Shown one piece after another: positions 15,301 through 28,500 of a stretch of DNA of 64,000 nucleotides. Origin of the DNA: Cardiocondyla obscurior (Eukaryota; Arthropoda; Insecta; Hymenoptera; Formicidae); assembly GCF_019399895.1 (NCBI RefSeq), contig NC_091889.1, positions 1,302,001 to 1,366,000 on the forward strand, in the 5' to 3' direction. The notes under the pieces are model-generated. The model worked only from the letters and a program-made list of their open reading frames with translations, made no database searches and was not told where the DNA came from. How positions within the stretch are numbered: position 1 is the stretch's first letter; each line of letters starts with the position of its first letter. The position numbers were made by a program, and so were the translations under genes.

Positions 15301-18262
15301 ATACATTAGATTCTCCTGACTAATGATGTCTTCAATGATTTTAATGTCTAGTGCGACGCAATATGCGGAAATGGATTCCAGCATCGTCAAGTTCGTTGCC
15401 AAAGTCATCGCGGCGAAAATTTGCCAGACAAGGAATGTAACGACGAACAACCAAAACACGTGCGAAGATGCCAGAAAGAATCTTGCAGGAGTCCCAAAAA
15501 TAATAGAGAGAACAATTCGGAGGCTAACATCGTTCGTAAATGGAGAATGTCTAATTGGACCCCGGTAAGTAAGACGTTTTATCCAAAATTATAATATAAT
15601 AACATAGAACAACATATCTTGTTAATAAAATTTACTTTTTCTGTTTCTGAATATTGAAGAAACAAATGCTAAATTTTCTTATAATTAAAAGGTACGGTAA
15701 TAGCAACTAAGTTTTATCGGAAATTATATGAAAAATTAATAAAGAGATTAAGTTAGGTTAAGCTTTCAGAATATTAACACACACATGGAGTATAAATTTA
15801 GGAAAACCATTTTTAAGTGAAATATCCCCAAACGGGATTTCACTTCATTAATTTTATTTTAACGAAAACGGCTGTAATAAAACAATTTAAATAACTTAGT
15901 GAAAATCTGCGATGTGAATATGATGATTCCGAGCACTCGTGATGTCAAAAATTTACCATCGCGGATGTACGTACATATGTGTACTATACAGCTAGTTTGC
16001 GAGTCGAAATATTTTGCAGTGCTCGAAATCATGCGGCACCGGGATTCAGACTCGAAGAGTGGAGTGCATTATGCGAAGAGGCAACCACGAGCCAGAAATA
16101 CCCGTTAAGGACGAGCAGTGCCTGAGATCAAAATCGCGCAAACCAAAATCACAGAGATTATGCCATCGCGTTGCCTGTGATTTTATTTGGCAAGAAGGCA
16201 CTTGGTCGGAGGTATTTTTATACCTCAACTTTACACCAGCAATGCTACCAATCATATTCGCTAATATATATATACATCTACATATAACAAACATTTCACA
16301 ATTTGACAAAGTTATGAAAATCATATCAAGTTTTATGCACACGTGAATGTTCGAACTACTAGCAGATTTGTGCGAAATACTCACGATTTAATATCCCTTT
16401 TCAAATAATGGATTTTTCTCATGCATGTTATTAATCTCACGTTATATTTATTAAGGAATACGTGTACAGGGTGTTTCTCATTAATAGAAGTAAAATTATC
16501 GTATTATAAATTACTAACATATGTATATATAACTTGTACTCCACGAAGCAATATCCTAAAGTAACAGTTTAAGGAAATTTTAATAAAATGATAATGATCT
16601 GGAATATATAATAGATATGCATATATTTTTATTTCAGATTACGCATGAGCATGGATTCTTATTGAATTAATTGCATAATTTTACGTTACAGTGAGAGAAT
16701 GTTTTCGTTAAACGCCTTTTGCAATTGTAATTAATAACTGTTCTTGATAATTTGTAATATCGATTTGCTAATACATTCTTTCGTTGTATCACTTATTTTA
16801 TTCCTTCATTTTTTGTCGCAATAAGCATTTTTTGGCATAATAAAAACATTTTTTTTTTTATGTGTTTCCTTGTAAGTGCTCGGCAGAATGTGGTGAAGGA
16901 ATACAACGTCGGGCAGTCACTTGTCATCGAGTAAATCTTTATGGATGGATCGATCCTATTCCAACGGAAGGTTGTCCAATGGATCAAAGGCCAGTTGGCG
17001 ATCAAATTTGCAAACTACGCGGGTGTAGTGATCAATATTATTGGACTACTGGCCCTTGGAAAAAAGTGAGTGCATATCTTAAAATACTCTATCTTCTCTT
17101 CGTTTTTGTTCTTTCAATTTTTCTTTCTTGCTTTTATAGTGTAGTTATCCTTGCGGACGTAAAGGTCGACAGATCCGAAGACTTTATTGTCACGATATAA
17201 GTGGCAAAAAAGTAGCGCGAATTCACTGTCCCGCTGAATACAAGCCGCAACGAAAGCGGAAGTGTAATCAAAGAAAATGCGGTCCGGCCACTTGTCTCGA
17301 GCTTCAGAAACGATTCAAAATTAACACGGATGGTGAATATCAGTTGTTAATTGGTGGTAGAAATATGACGATTTATTGTCATGGAATGTCGAGCGCCGAG
17401 CCACGGGAGTACTTGACTTTACCAGCTAGTGATAGCGAAAACTATGCGGAAATTTATGACAAAAGGTTGATGGCTATTATTTTATTTTTGATATTTATTA
17501 TGTTTTTAATGATTTATAAATTTTATATGATATACTATATGTATTTTAATGTATCAGATTAAAATATCCTCACACATGTCCATATAATGGTCAGAGAAAC
17601 GACAGCTGCAACTGCGTGTCTGAATGGGGAACGACATCTGGCAGAACAATGTTTAAGAGGATACGCATAAATCCAACTACACTGCATATTATAGGTAAAC
17701 ACTATATTCAATTTATATATATTTAATTTTTAATATTGAAAAATTAGAAACTTGCAGCATTACTTAAACAAAAAAAAATTTTTTTTAGGGAATGATTACA
17801 CGTTTTCGTGGACAAAGGGGATGCAACGTGTGGAATATGGCAAAGCCGGTGATTGTTATAGCCTCGCCGAATGTCCACAAGGCCGTTTTAGCATTGATTT
17901 GAGAGGAACTGCCTTGGGATTATCACCAGAAGTTACATGGGTTAAAGAAACTTCAACTGCCGTTCTCGCTATCAATAAAATTGTAAGTAATCTATTTTTG
18001 ACGGAGAAAGAGTTTTTCAAAGAATATTTTTTATTTGAAAGTTTTCAAATCTTTGTTCAAAGGATTGATTTAAATCAGTTTATTTAAACTTGATAGGAAA
18101 GCAACCATTTTTTAAATATTAATTTTTTAGGAAATATATCCAAATATATGTATTAATTCACTCTTTATTTAGAATAATCAACGAATCGTCGGTAAATGCG
18201 GCGGTTATTGCGGTTTTTGCAAGCCGAGGACGGGTCTAAAGCTGGACGTATTACCTCCCTAG
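390..18262 (+). CDS. AdamTS-A: ADAMTS9/20-like secreted metalloprotease with GON domain (AdamTS-A / GON-1 type), 5' end missing
   Basis: Secreted zinc metalloprotease that cuts extracellular-matrix proteoglycans. Exons: 390-521, 728-888, 1092-1217, 7406-7604, 8544-8754, 9060-9267, 9945-10159, 10344-10496, 10709-10858, 11744-11885, 12186-12529, 12617-12705, 12775-13122, 13213-13379, 13476-13726, 13813-14191, 14276-14437, 14520-14660, 14778-14909, 15009-15179, 15352-15564, 16020-16211, 16877-17065, 17140-17465, 17558-17694, 17789-17982, 18173-18262. Phase is kept at every junction, giving 1,739 visible residues. Order: propeptide (about 1-312, possible furin sites RVRR and RPRR), metalloprotease (about 313-517), disintegrin-like region, central TSP1, Cys-rich region with the DFRE start, spacer, ten more TSP1 repeats, and the GON domain (about 1539-1739). 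The GON domain separates this subfamily from other ADAMTS proteins. The first codon is split, so one or more 5' exons, including the signal peptide, lie outside. The acceptor at 12186 has a weak pyrimidine tract but is fixed by the protein (PHM|AVCRRLWC). Confidence 0.95.
1218..7405 (+). other. AdamTS-A: Large 6.2 kb intron of AdamTS
   Basis: Separates the third visible propeptide exon from the fourth. It holds T-runs near 1497-1519 and 3600-3622, an A-run near 4073-4091 followed by a short (GA)n, and two CpG-rich patches, about 2580-3060 and 6190-6600, with overlapping open frames on both strands. None of those frames resembles a known protein. A 14-bp perfect palindrome lies at 5716-5729. 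The size and CpG patches would suit intronic regulatory elements, but that is inference. Confidence 0.7.
9060..10858 (+). other. AdamTS-A: AdamTS catalytic (reprolysin-type) domain exons
   Basis: Four exons carry the furin-like RPRR site, the start of the mature enzyme (REYFIEIMVVADAKMV), the zinc-binding motif HEIGHVLNMPHDD, split between the exons ending at 10496 and starting at 10709, and the Met-turn region (NVMSRM). All three zinc-ligand histidines and the catalytic Glu are present, so the protease is predicted to be active. Asn in place of Gly in the extended HExxHxxGxxH motif is normal for ADAMTS enzymes. Confidence 0.93.
12330..17290 (+). other. AdamTS-A: Thrombospondin type-1 repeat array (1 central + 10 C-terminal)
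   Basis: The central repeat (WGEWGRYGECSRTCGGG) lies in exon 12186-12529. The ten C-terminal repeats begin in exon 13476-13726 and run to the exon starting at 17140. Cysteine spacing follows the TSP1 pattern throughout. The seven repeats 4-10 are each cut by a phase-0 intron exactly before the first cysteine codon (exons starting at 14276, 14520, 15009, 15352, 16020, 16877 and 17140). An extra exon, 14778-14909, adds a linker of about 40 residues between repeats 5 and 6. Confidence 0.9.
17282..18262 (+). other. AdamTS-A: GON domain exons and stop codon of AdamTS
   Basis: About 200 residues from CLELQKRF to the C-terminus at GLKLDVLPP, spread over four exons (17140-17465, 17558-17694, 17789-17982, 18173-18262) and followed by TAG at 18260-18262. 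Conserved features include CHGMSSAEPREYLTL, a cluster of paired cysteines, FSIDLRGTALGL and the terminal GGYCGFCKP. This domain is known only from the ADAMTS9/20/GON-1 branch. Confidence 0.9.
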
Positions 18263-18383
18263 TCACAGCCATCATTTTTAGTACTTCATGTATCTGTCCT
18301 ATGATCCCACGATCATAAGTCGCGGTATCATAACCACCGATTTGCTTTAAATTCGATTAGTTTCTTAGTAGTTTCCGAAAAAG

Positions 18384-18457
<74 letters not shown>

Positions 18458-18700
18458 CTTCTTCCAATATATGTATATTGGATAGCGATACTGGAACTCA
18501 CTGAAACGACGAGCGATTTAGCGGAATGCACATGACACAATGTACAAATCTATCACTGCCGTTATGCATGTGCACTTGGAATCAAGTTTCAGTTCCATAT
18601 TTACGAGAAATGTGTCTCTATGGGTGTCAATTAGAAAGTTTGCAGTTAGAAAAAATAAAATATAGCAAACAAATCCTAAAATAAATACTTTCATAATTAG
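18263..18700 (+). terminator. AdamTS 3' UTR with candidate poly(A) signals
   Basis: Follows the AdamTS stop. It contains a (TA)n run (about 18384-18411) leading straight into an uninterrupted T run to about 18457. AATAAA hexamers occur at 18654-18659 and 18680-18685, about 400 bp after the stop, and are the first plausible poly(A) signals. Actual use was not tested. Confidence 0.45.
18384..18457. repeat. (TA)n plus long poly(T)
   Basis: About 28 bp of alternating TA followed by an uninterrupted run of about 45 T, the longest homopolymer in the window. It lies in the AdamTS 3' UTR region. Confidence 0.95.
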
Positions 18701-20770
18701 AGCCATTTTTTAACCGCAAATCGAATTTCCAGCAGTCGTAGCGACATCGGAACAAATAATAATCGTTATACCTATTATATATACAAACTTAAAATAATTG
18801 ATAATGGTATCATATTCTATGAACACTTCACGATTAATATTATGCTCTCTTTCGACGATCTTACGATCTCCTACAGTTTGCTTTTATTGTGTGATGTCAC
18901 TGCCGTATAAAACCCCACCATTAAAAAAGAAATAGAAAAAAAAAAATACAATTAAGGAGAATTAATACCTTATTTTTACTTTAAACAGTACAGTATCAGT
19001 ATAAAAGTACAACTGAGATGAGTATCTTGATTCACATCTTCGTACTGCAATTAACGTCAATTTTTAGTTTCCAGATAGAAAGAACCGAATACTCGAATTT
19101 ATGCTTTTTACGTAAGTATATTTTTTTACTTGCAATAAACTCTAGAAACAAACTCGTAAAACTTTTTAAACAAGCTGTAGGATATTTTTTACTTGCATCG
19201 CGCGCGTATAAGAGAATATTGTCCGATTTATTTCGAAAGTATCGCAGTAATTAATAGTATAGATGTGTGTAAAATAAGTAATTATTATTACGGTTCACAG
19301 TGTATGCGTGTAAAGTGGTTTGAAAATGGTATTTAAGTACCCTGCGTTTGTTAGTGATTAATGCACGGCATAATTTCGTTTTACGTCTAGAAAAATTAAG
19401 ATGCAGAACGGAATAATTTTTCAAACTATCTCTACAAGTACTTAGAACGTTTTGTTTCTTGTCACTTGGTAAATATAATTTTTGATAATGCATTTAAAGA
19501 GACTAATTAAGGCTTAACAAGCCTTTTAAGAAAACGTTTTTGTTACGGGAGGTTTAGCTTTAATTGGTCAAAATAAATGAAGTTCGTGAAACTTAATCAG
19601 TTACGTTCCGCACTTATCTGCAATCCCAATGAAGATTAAGCGCAAAATTCGTTTTTTAAGTTATGTGTAATATAGTCGTTACGTACAATCGTATTACTGA
19701 AATCAATTTACGAAATTTGTACAAAAGCTAATTATATTTATACTATAAAGTAATAATAAAATCTAAGGAAACTTTGTTTGTATTTTATCGCATCGCGTCA
19801 ACTTAGGAATGAGGTTGACGATGAACGCGGTGCCAATTAGTCTTTTATATTAAACAGCCAACAAGATTGGCCAGTACAATAAATCGCCTTTTTCTAACAA
19901 TTGCGACACTCGATGTGAATGTTCAAGTGCCCACTTTGGTTGGGCTTTATTATTCAAATGCCTGTTAGCTATATAAATACGCGTATTTTGACAGACTGCC
20001 ATAGTTAATATTATTATATTAAATGGTATATGTATACGTAATTGTTAAGTGTAAAATCTGCCAATTTTGGCCGCGTTGTAGCATAATAAGATTTGACGAA
20101 AGACGAAGGTAGTGCGATCTATCTCGTAAACGCGAGTATAAAACGTATTTTTTAACATAAGTATCTTCGACGTGCTGAAAGTAACAATGTTATTTGCGAT
20201 AGTTTTTGGTAATGTAAAAACTTTAATTGTAAAAGAACGCAATATTTACTTAAATTCTTGTATTGCCGTTAGCGAAGCTAATGAATGGTGCTGCGATCGA
20301 TTAGCAAATCAACAGCGATGTATTCTGTAGATTATGTTGCGTGTTAAAAAGTGTGGAAAAAAAAATAATAGGCTGCGAGCATGTATATCTAATATATTTT
20401 GTGGGCAGCTAATTGGCCGGTTGTTGCACGATAATCAAACATTCGTAAGCGTATTTTTATTATCATGATATACAGAATTGAATTAATGAAAAGGAATGGA
20501 TAACTGAAATTTTCAGTTAAAAATTAACTTTGTTTTAATCTAACCGTTTAAATATAATTATCCAAAAATTAAACAAATAAAAACAAGTAGAGAAGTAGTT
20601 AACAATACTTCCTAACAATTTCAAGCAAAAATGCTTTAACCCGCCTAACTACTTATTGTGAAAAAAAAAACCATGTATTTCTCTGTATATCACGATAATT
20701 ACTTTTATTAGAAAAATACAAAAAATTGAATGTAATAAAATAATCATTTATAATTTGCCTTCTATAGTAT

Positions 20771-20804
<34 letters not shown>

Positions 20805-21450
20805 TACTAGGCAATACAGAATACGCACGTTATTTACTCTTGCTTCTTTCTTAAAGTAATTTATTAATTATCATTTTGTTTACTTTGAATTTGATTAAAT
20901 TACCGTTTTTATTTAATTGTGGCTAAAAATTACATATTATTTATTCGAAAATTTATTAATTAGAGAAAGGTTTCGCTCGTAATAAATACTCATGTACTTG
21001 AACATGAAAGAGATACCATTTATTTAGCTTATAAGAACGAACAAGTAAATTACGTAGGAAGGACACTTTGAGTAAAACACATTTTCTAATCGTCGTAGTG
21101 TTAGAACATAAAGAGGAGAACGAACGAAAGGAAAGAACGGAAAAGAGAATGACCGTCTCAGCCGATTCCAGATTTTCCTCGAACAGCATCATCACACTCG
21201 CAACGCCTTAAAACGATTTATCGGGATTTACTAAATGTCTCTCAAAGCGAAAGCACGTGGATACGCGTCTCCTAATTGATACTCACGTACGCGTAATACA
21301 TATTTTATATATTTATATTCATATTATAGATATCCATATGCTAGAGCAAAGGAAAATAACGAAAAGTAACTGACGCCGAAGAGGGACGCGCATTAAACAT
21401 GCCTTTTCTCTCAACTCTCTTCTACAATGTAAGTCTAAATGGGCGTTTAA
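18700..21450. other. AT-rich intergenic DNA, no gene seen
   Basis: Stop codons are dense in all frames, and the short open frames have no recognisable products. There is a T run of about 29 at 20772-20802. I see no tRNA-like box pair and no transposase frame. It could be an extended 3' UTR of AdamTS or intergenic spacer. Confidence 0.5.
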
Positions 21451-24400
21451 TAAACTAGTAAAGTACAAACAGTTCCATTACGAGAGAATGAGAGAGAGAG
21501 AAAGAGAGAGATAGTACATTAAGCTCAGGTTTATATACTTACAACTACGATTAAAAAAAAAAAAAAAAAAAAAGAGAACAAAAAAACGTGGTTTTGTACG
21601 CTCAACTTCGCGCTTCGCAAATCCTTTCGAAGATTGTACCACTTAGATTGACTGTTAGGATGACCGCAGCGGAAATCTGATTAACTCGAACGGCGATTAA
21701 CTTTGTTAAGCTACCAGGCGACTTTTTAAGCGCAGACGATCATTGATCTTTCGTTGCATCTCGAATTATAGAATTAATATTTACGTTTGCCAATGTAGAT
21801 TAATTCTGTAATCGCGATTTAATTTCCGTCTTATCTCTGCCGAATTTCAATAAGAATCGGGAAGGATAAGAGTCGAATTAAATATAGATTAATCTGCATC
21901 GATGCGTGTGAACACAAAGTGGTCCACCGCGAGTGATTAATTCGCCGATTAAGTTAATCAGAGGTTTAGTCGAGGGCGCTCAGAAAATCCGGCGCAGAGC
22001 ACCATACAAGAGAATTACAACGCCGTAGACGACATTAAATCGCGAATTACATTAAATATCAAAATGCATGGGAGCACAAAACGAGATACTCTTTCACACA
22101 TACACACGAGCGCGCGCGCAAGCATGCACGAATTGTTAACAGTGAAACATCCATGAAATTATTAAATCGCGATACATTAATACGTTACACGAGTACGCAG
22201 GGGTATTTTAAATGCTCAAAAAATTAATAATAATAAAGATAATTATCGTGACTTCCCCTTATTTCATCTATAATCGCATGGGAGTCTCGCGACTGTGCAT
22301 CCCTAAGCAAACACGCCGGAATCAAACGGATCTCGAATCTTATAACCGGGTTCGAAGATAATTTTATAAATAAATTTAAAAGAATCCCATCCTCTGAAGA
22401 CGTTTGTACAGATCTCGGCGGTCTGCAGAGGCTCGTCCGTTGCGCTTCGCAAAATTAAGTAGAAAAGGGGAAACGTTTTTGCGATTACCCTCGCGTCGAG
22501 CGCACAGAAATGGTCCACGTTTCTCCTCCGTCGCTACCCTTAGCCGGCCGAGGACGATGCTCGGGGGTGCGCACCCCGCGCGGCATCGTCCCTCGGTCGG
22601 AAGCGAGAACGAAACGATCGTTGAGCAAGAGTCTAAAACATCATTTCTCCTTCGTTATTTTTTTTGAATATTTTTTTTTTTTTTTGTATTTAGCTAGCGA
22701 ACTACACTCTACGCGATCGATACGAACGTCTACGCGTGTGCATCTGCCATGCCGCAGCATCGTTCGCGTCTCTCGGCCAAGATGCAATTTTTATTTTCCG
22801 CTCGACTACGGTGAGCGAATAGAAAATAAACGGACAATCCGATGTAATTAAAAAAAAAATTAATTACGCAGCTGTTAAATTAACTTTTTCTTTAATCACA
22901 ATCGGGTATATATCTCCGCTTGGAAATTTAATCGAGCAAATTGGCCGGAGGAAGAGAGCAACTCATCAGCTTGTCGAGATCTTCCGTGGCTCTTGAAGCG
23001 GCAGCATCAACATTATACACACTCGGAGAACGAATCTGCTCCGATCCGAACGACGTGGCTTCGTTCAGATTTACAGCCTATAGCTCAATATATTAATATA
23101 TATTTATATATATATATATATATTTATATAATATCTGCTCGCATATCGAAACGAATACGATAGGTACAATATATTATTGACAATCATTACGGCGGATCCT
23201 ACTATCGATATGTGCATGTATATGTACAAGGTATGCGTCATATCTAACATTATATTATACATATATTACTAATTATAACATATCATAATATAATGTTAAT
23301 AATATATATACATTTTTGTTTAAAACATTTATTATATATTAGAATTGAACGTACATATACATGCACACGCATATTATGTATATAATTAGGTACGCTTTGT
23401 GCAAGGTAATCGTTGTGTGACAAAACGATAGGACAGTGACTTTCACATGCTCGAAAGACAGAATACGCGCCGCTGAAAATGAGATGCCGTCTTTTCCTTT
23501 TTTATTTTTAAATTTTTTCTCTTTACGACGTTGAGTAAAACGAGAGGATCCGATCCAGTATATATATGTAAAGTATATATAAAGGTTTTTCTTTTTTTTT
23601 TCTTTTTTTTTTCTTTTTGTTTCTACCACAGCCCATTTAAAGATATATCATTCGCGTATTATTTATTATTAATATTATTACGTTGTACGGCCGGCACGAA
23701 GACGCACCGAAACGCGTAAGAACGAAAAGGTTCGTTAGTTTATCCAGTCTCGGCTTCCTCGCGTCCTACGCATCTCTTCTCAGATCTTTATAATTTAACG
23801 AATTTTTTTTTTTTCTCTCTCTTTTTTTTTTTTTCTAATTAGCTCACTGTCGCGACAGCGAACAAAACGGACAGAAATTGTTGTATAACAATGTTACGTT
23901 GAAGAATCGCGAACGGGACGAGGAGGAAGCGTATCCGAAACGTTTTCCATCCTTTAACGCGTGTCTCCCGTTATCTTTTTTTTTCTTTTTAATTTAATTT
24001 TATTATTATTCTTTTTTTTTCACATCTTTCCCTCTCGTTTTCGACTTTCGCTCGAGGAAGGATTGTCACTTGTTTCGATAAATAACGCGCAATTAATTTC
24101 TCAGTTACGAGTCACAGCCTAGAAGCATTTTTCGCGGAGGACCTCGAGAATTCGCTCGCTTGATAGTCAGCTGATAGTATTAAAAAACGTTTGTCGGTAT
24201 ACACGCGCGGAAAACTAGGGATGCTAAAAAAGCGTTACGAAAATACATCCGGTTTATTTATTTTTTTTTTTCTTTTTTCTTTTTTTTTGCAAGAAATTTG
24301 CTTCCAACGCAGAGGAGAAGAAGCAGGATCTTGAGGGGAGGCGGAGATGTTGAGCGAAATTCTGGACGTGGACGCCAACGTCATCGAGGAGAAACGCGAA

Positions 24401-27400
24401 AACATTGTAAACGCGACGAGCTCTGATTAAAAAAAAAAAAAAAAAAAATGGGGAGCGCGATCTGCGTTTCTGCGATCGTTTTTTTCGCGATATGTGTTCG
24501 GGGTGGGTGGTGAATTGTATCGCCGTGATTGGGAAAACGAGTCGCGCGAGAGATAGAAGTGAACAGTCGTGGCGACAAGAATAACGCGGACTACACGAAA
24601 ATGCTAAACACGCAGTCGATACGATTAATTAACGTTGACACGCTTAAGGCATGCCGCAACGAGGGGGTGAAAATCAACGGCGGCGAACGGATGGTCGTTT
24701 CGCATTTCGGGTTCCGAGGGTCTGCCTTCCGTCGCTTTTTTTTTTTCCCCCCTTCTTCCCTCTTAATTTCCCGTTCTTCGTAAAGGTACGGTCGCTCATT
24801 GTAAAAATCTTAATTATAAAAATAACAATCGCGACAACAGCTCATGCTCGCGGCGAGAAACACGATGCGAGAAAGCCGATGCGGGTAAGACGAGCTAACT
24901 ATCGGTATTATCTAGCCGGCCTCGCTGTCTAAAACCACTATTCTTTGCCCCCCAGCAAGCGCGAGGAGGCGAAAACTCCTTTCGGATGGATCGCGGCCTA
25001 GATCGTTACGTATTTATACCGAAGAGAAAAAGGAGATAAGGTAAATCCCGATATATTCGTACGAAATGCGTCAGAGCTTCCTAATAAAATACATGAGAAA
25101 TGATTACTATATACCGGGACGCGCGCAAGGGGCCTCGGCTGTGCGTGTTCTCCGGAAGTCGGAGCGACGACTTGGCTAAATCCTAGAAACGATCGGCTTC
25201 GAAGCCGGAGTAAATTTTCTTTTTCTTTTCTTTTTAATCCATATCGGCGCGCGATATCGCGAGACCCATCGCGAGTCCCGTTCCCACCTAGAGGTACATT
25301 AAATATTATTGTAGCGTAATCGTTGTACAGTATCCTTTGTTTTAATGGTCCGCAAACCGAGCACCTCCGCTCGATCTCGTCGACGCGACGTAGGCCGATG
25401 CACCCCGGTCACAACCCCGCTCTCCTTTATCTCTACCTATCTCCCCGCGTTAATTTTACCCTGAATGCTGTACGCTGACGCCTCGAAACGGAGTGGCGCG
25501 ATTGTCTTGAGTATAAATTTTATAATTCACTGGGCGGGAGGAGGATCGATATCGCCTTTTGTTCGCACCGCGTTTCCCGCGCGACCTCGCCGTAAGAATT
25601 AACGTCAGGATCGTCTTGATGGGTTTAACTGCGTCTCTCCGTTAATCGAGACCTCTCTAGATTACAGCGGTAAGACAAAGAGACCGTGTAGCTAAGATGC
25701 ATAGTCGCTCGGCTAATTCGTTGATCCGACGCTGCGGCTGAAGACTGGGCGACTATCTAACACATCGTTAGGAACTCTAATCAAGTTTCACTCTTAAAGT
25801 CTAACGGACGCGAATACACCTGTAGATTACATTCATATGTACTTAGGCAAGTAGCAGTTTTGGTAAATTACCCTCTTAGGCAAATCGAAGAACTCCATCT
25901 CCAAGTCTTGAAATTAATAAAAAAGAAAAAAAAAAAAAGAAAATTAAATTTCCTTACATGCCCCTGGCAATACAAATGCCGCTTCGAATTAAAATTGATT
26001 GACGTAAAAAGAGTCCGAGACTCTTTTCCACGTCATGTTCGAGATTTAAAAAGTGTTTGGAAAGGTAATCTCTTCGATGAAACGTTAAATTGTACGGACA
26101 GAGTTGAACCCATCAGTCATCCGATTGTATAATCGATATAAGAACGGTTAAGTTTATTTTATAGGTAATTCTTACTAATTGATTCCCATATATAAAACAA
26201 TGTGTTAGAGTTTTTGCTACTTTACGCAATAAGTATCTTGTGTAATATTAATTATCAGATTAATACGTTGTGTAATTAAACGTGCCCGCCCGTCATTGTT
26301 ATTCTATTACGTAAGTACAAGTCTGTTATCTGTCGCACAGGAAAGCCTATCAGCCGTTCTGATGTCGATAATACCTCACGGCAACGTCCACGCGATTCGC
26401 GCTGCGGACGTTCTCGTCGACGAGTTTAATCGAGGATTTTCAGTGAGCCTAATGCGTTATAATTAGAAGTGGCATCATTTCGCGAAATACGAGCGCGAGT
26501 TCTAAACATATAAACGGCTTACGAGTCGCGTATGTGTCTCTAAGACGAACGGCTAACGATATCTACACGAGAGCTTTGCGCTTTCTTTCGCCATTCTTCC
26601 TTCTTCGCGCAGACGTACCCTATTGCTTATCTATGCGGTATGTCATGTAAAAACAAGCGGCGATGTGTGTTACGAGTAAACCGGCCGGCAAGACAGCACC
26701 ATTCCTCCTAGACGGTCGAATTGAACGTCTTTCGCTCTCGTTTCACGTAAAAATTCCGCTGGCTGCTTAATTACCGACCCTGGTCAAATTGTGTCGGACA
26801 CTAGAAACCAGCGTGGCTTCGACGAGCTCGAGTTTCGATATCTTGCGCGAAGGAAAGAACACACGCGTAAAAAAAAAAAAAAAAAAAAAAAAAATTTATC
26901 TCATCACATTACACTTATTTGAGTAAACGCTGCCCCATCATATCGTACCTCGAACTCGGCTAGATCGTGGCCCGGTCTGCTAATCTCCGACACTTCTACA
27001 TAGTTACATGTACGACATAAAACAGAAAACAACGAACAACGCGACAGGAAGAGTTAATTCGTGGCAAGGGCAAACGTGCCGTCGAATCTCGTAGTTAAGT
27101 GTCTAACATCAGGAAGCTTTCTCATGACCTGAGCTTATTCGCGCTAATTTGAGTTTCTCATAATTCTAGGGCCGATAACGCGTCTAATAAACAATCTATC
27201 CAAATTGCACTACGGTCCGTCTACCTTGTTCCACGCTAATTCGTACGCGATTTTCAACACGTTCGGGGAGAAACAAGTACAGATATCGATCGACGACGAA
27301 GCTCGAATATCTATGAGCTTCAATATTAGACCTCAATTCCTCCTCTTCGCAGAGGACGCAAGGAGAACGAGAGAGCGAAAGAAAGACAGTTAGATAGAGC

Positions 27401-28500
27401 CATATATTGTTCCCTAGCTTTAATTAAGAAGCTCTCGTTATATTTTCTTATATATATCTTTTATCGATCGGCGATCGCGAGGTCGCGATATACAGGCCAA
27501 TGCACTCCTTTTTCCCTTTCATTGTGTGAAAAGCGCGAGAACGATTCCTAACACGCATACATATAAATCTATAATATAGCAACACATGTGTTTACATTGT
27601 GTGTGTATTGTTACAGTACATCCCGTTTTTACTATATTATCTTCTGGCCAATTTCACATTGATATTCTTGACATTAAAAGAAGGCATGTTCTAACTTGAG
27701 AAAATGTTAGAGGTAAATTATTAATAATATGTGCGAATAATAGATAGATAGCAATAATAAAATTATCAATATAAAAGGAATTTCCTTTTTTTAAGACGTT
27801 ATTCTCACCGTCGAGATAACAATTCATACAAGTTAAAGAAAAATAGCTAAAATTGACACACATACGCACACGCACACACAAAAAGCAAAGTAAAATACTT
27901 GCCATCATATTTTTACGAAAAGTTTATCTCCAATTATATCGGCCTATAAAAGATAATGCAGTTGAAATAGGAGTTCTGTACATTTTAATAACATTACTTC
28001 GTTTTTTTTTTTTTTTTTTTTTCCCATTTCGCATTGACGCTCGCATTTTCTATCTAAACATTTGTTTCCTCTACGCCGAATACACGTAAATTGTGATACA
28101 CGCAATACGTGATATTATACGCGAGTGAAAACCATTATCTCGACATGGTCTCGCTTTATATTGTTACTATCGACAGAACGAAAGCTCCTTCGAATATCTA
28201 CACTCTCTCTATCTATTACTAAATTCGAGGTACAATATTGTAGTGTCAATACAAAAAAGAGTTCCCGAAATATTAAGCGAACGAATAGTAAATTTATATA
28301 ATAAATAATGCTACACGCTGAAACACATAATATGGTAAATTCGTAATGAGCGTAGCACGAGGTCCTTTAATTTCAGCTTTATTCCATCTAAGACTCAAAG
28401 TCGCTTAGGCAAGTTGAAAAAAAGCAGTACCTAGCTATTAGGAAGAACGGAAAAAATACAATGTAGACGGTGTAAGTCTAGAAAAGGACCTCGATGCTAC
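21450..28500. other. CpG-richer intergenic block, no gene seen
   Basis: Compared with its neighbours this block has many CG dinucleotides and short GC-rich patches, plus a (GA)n near 21489-21510, (TA)-rich DNA at 23095-23130, T/C-rich tracts near 23590-23620 and 23810-23840, and A/T homopolymers (21554-21572, 26870-26893, 28001-28022). Open frames of 60-110 codons occur, but none looks like a known protein or continues across splice sites. A long 3' UTR, a long non-coding RNA or regulatory DNA are all possible. Confidence 0.45.

Noticed and set aside
22330..22350. GGTTCGAA resembling a tRNA B box
   Set aside because: No matching A box, acceptor stem or anticodon arm could be placed around it.
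22404..24932. Several 80-110 codon open frames in the gene-poor block
   Set aside because: They overlap in different frames, are Arg-rich from CpG bias, and show no recognisable domain or splice partners.
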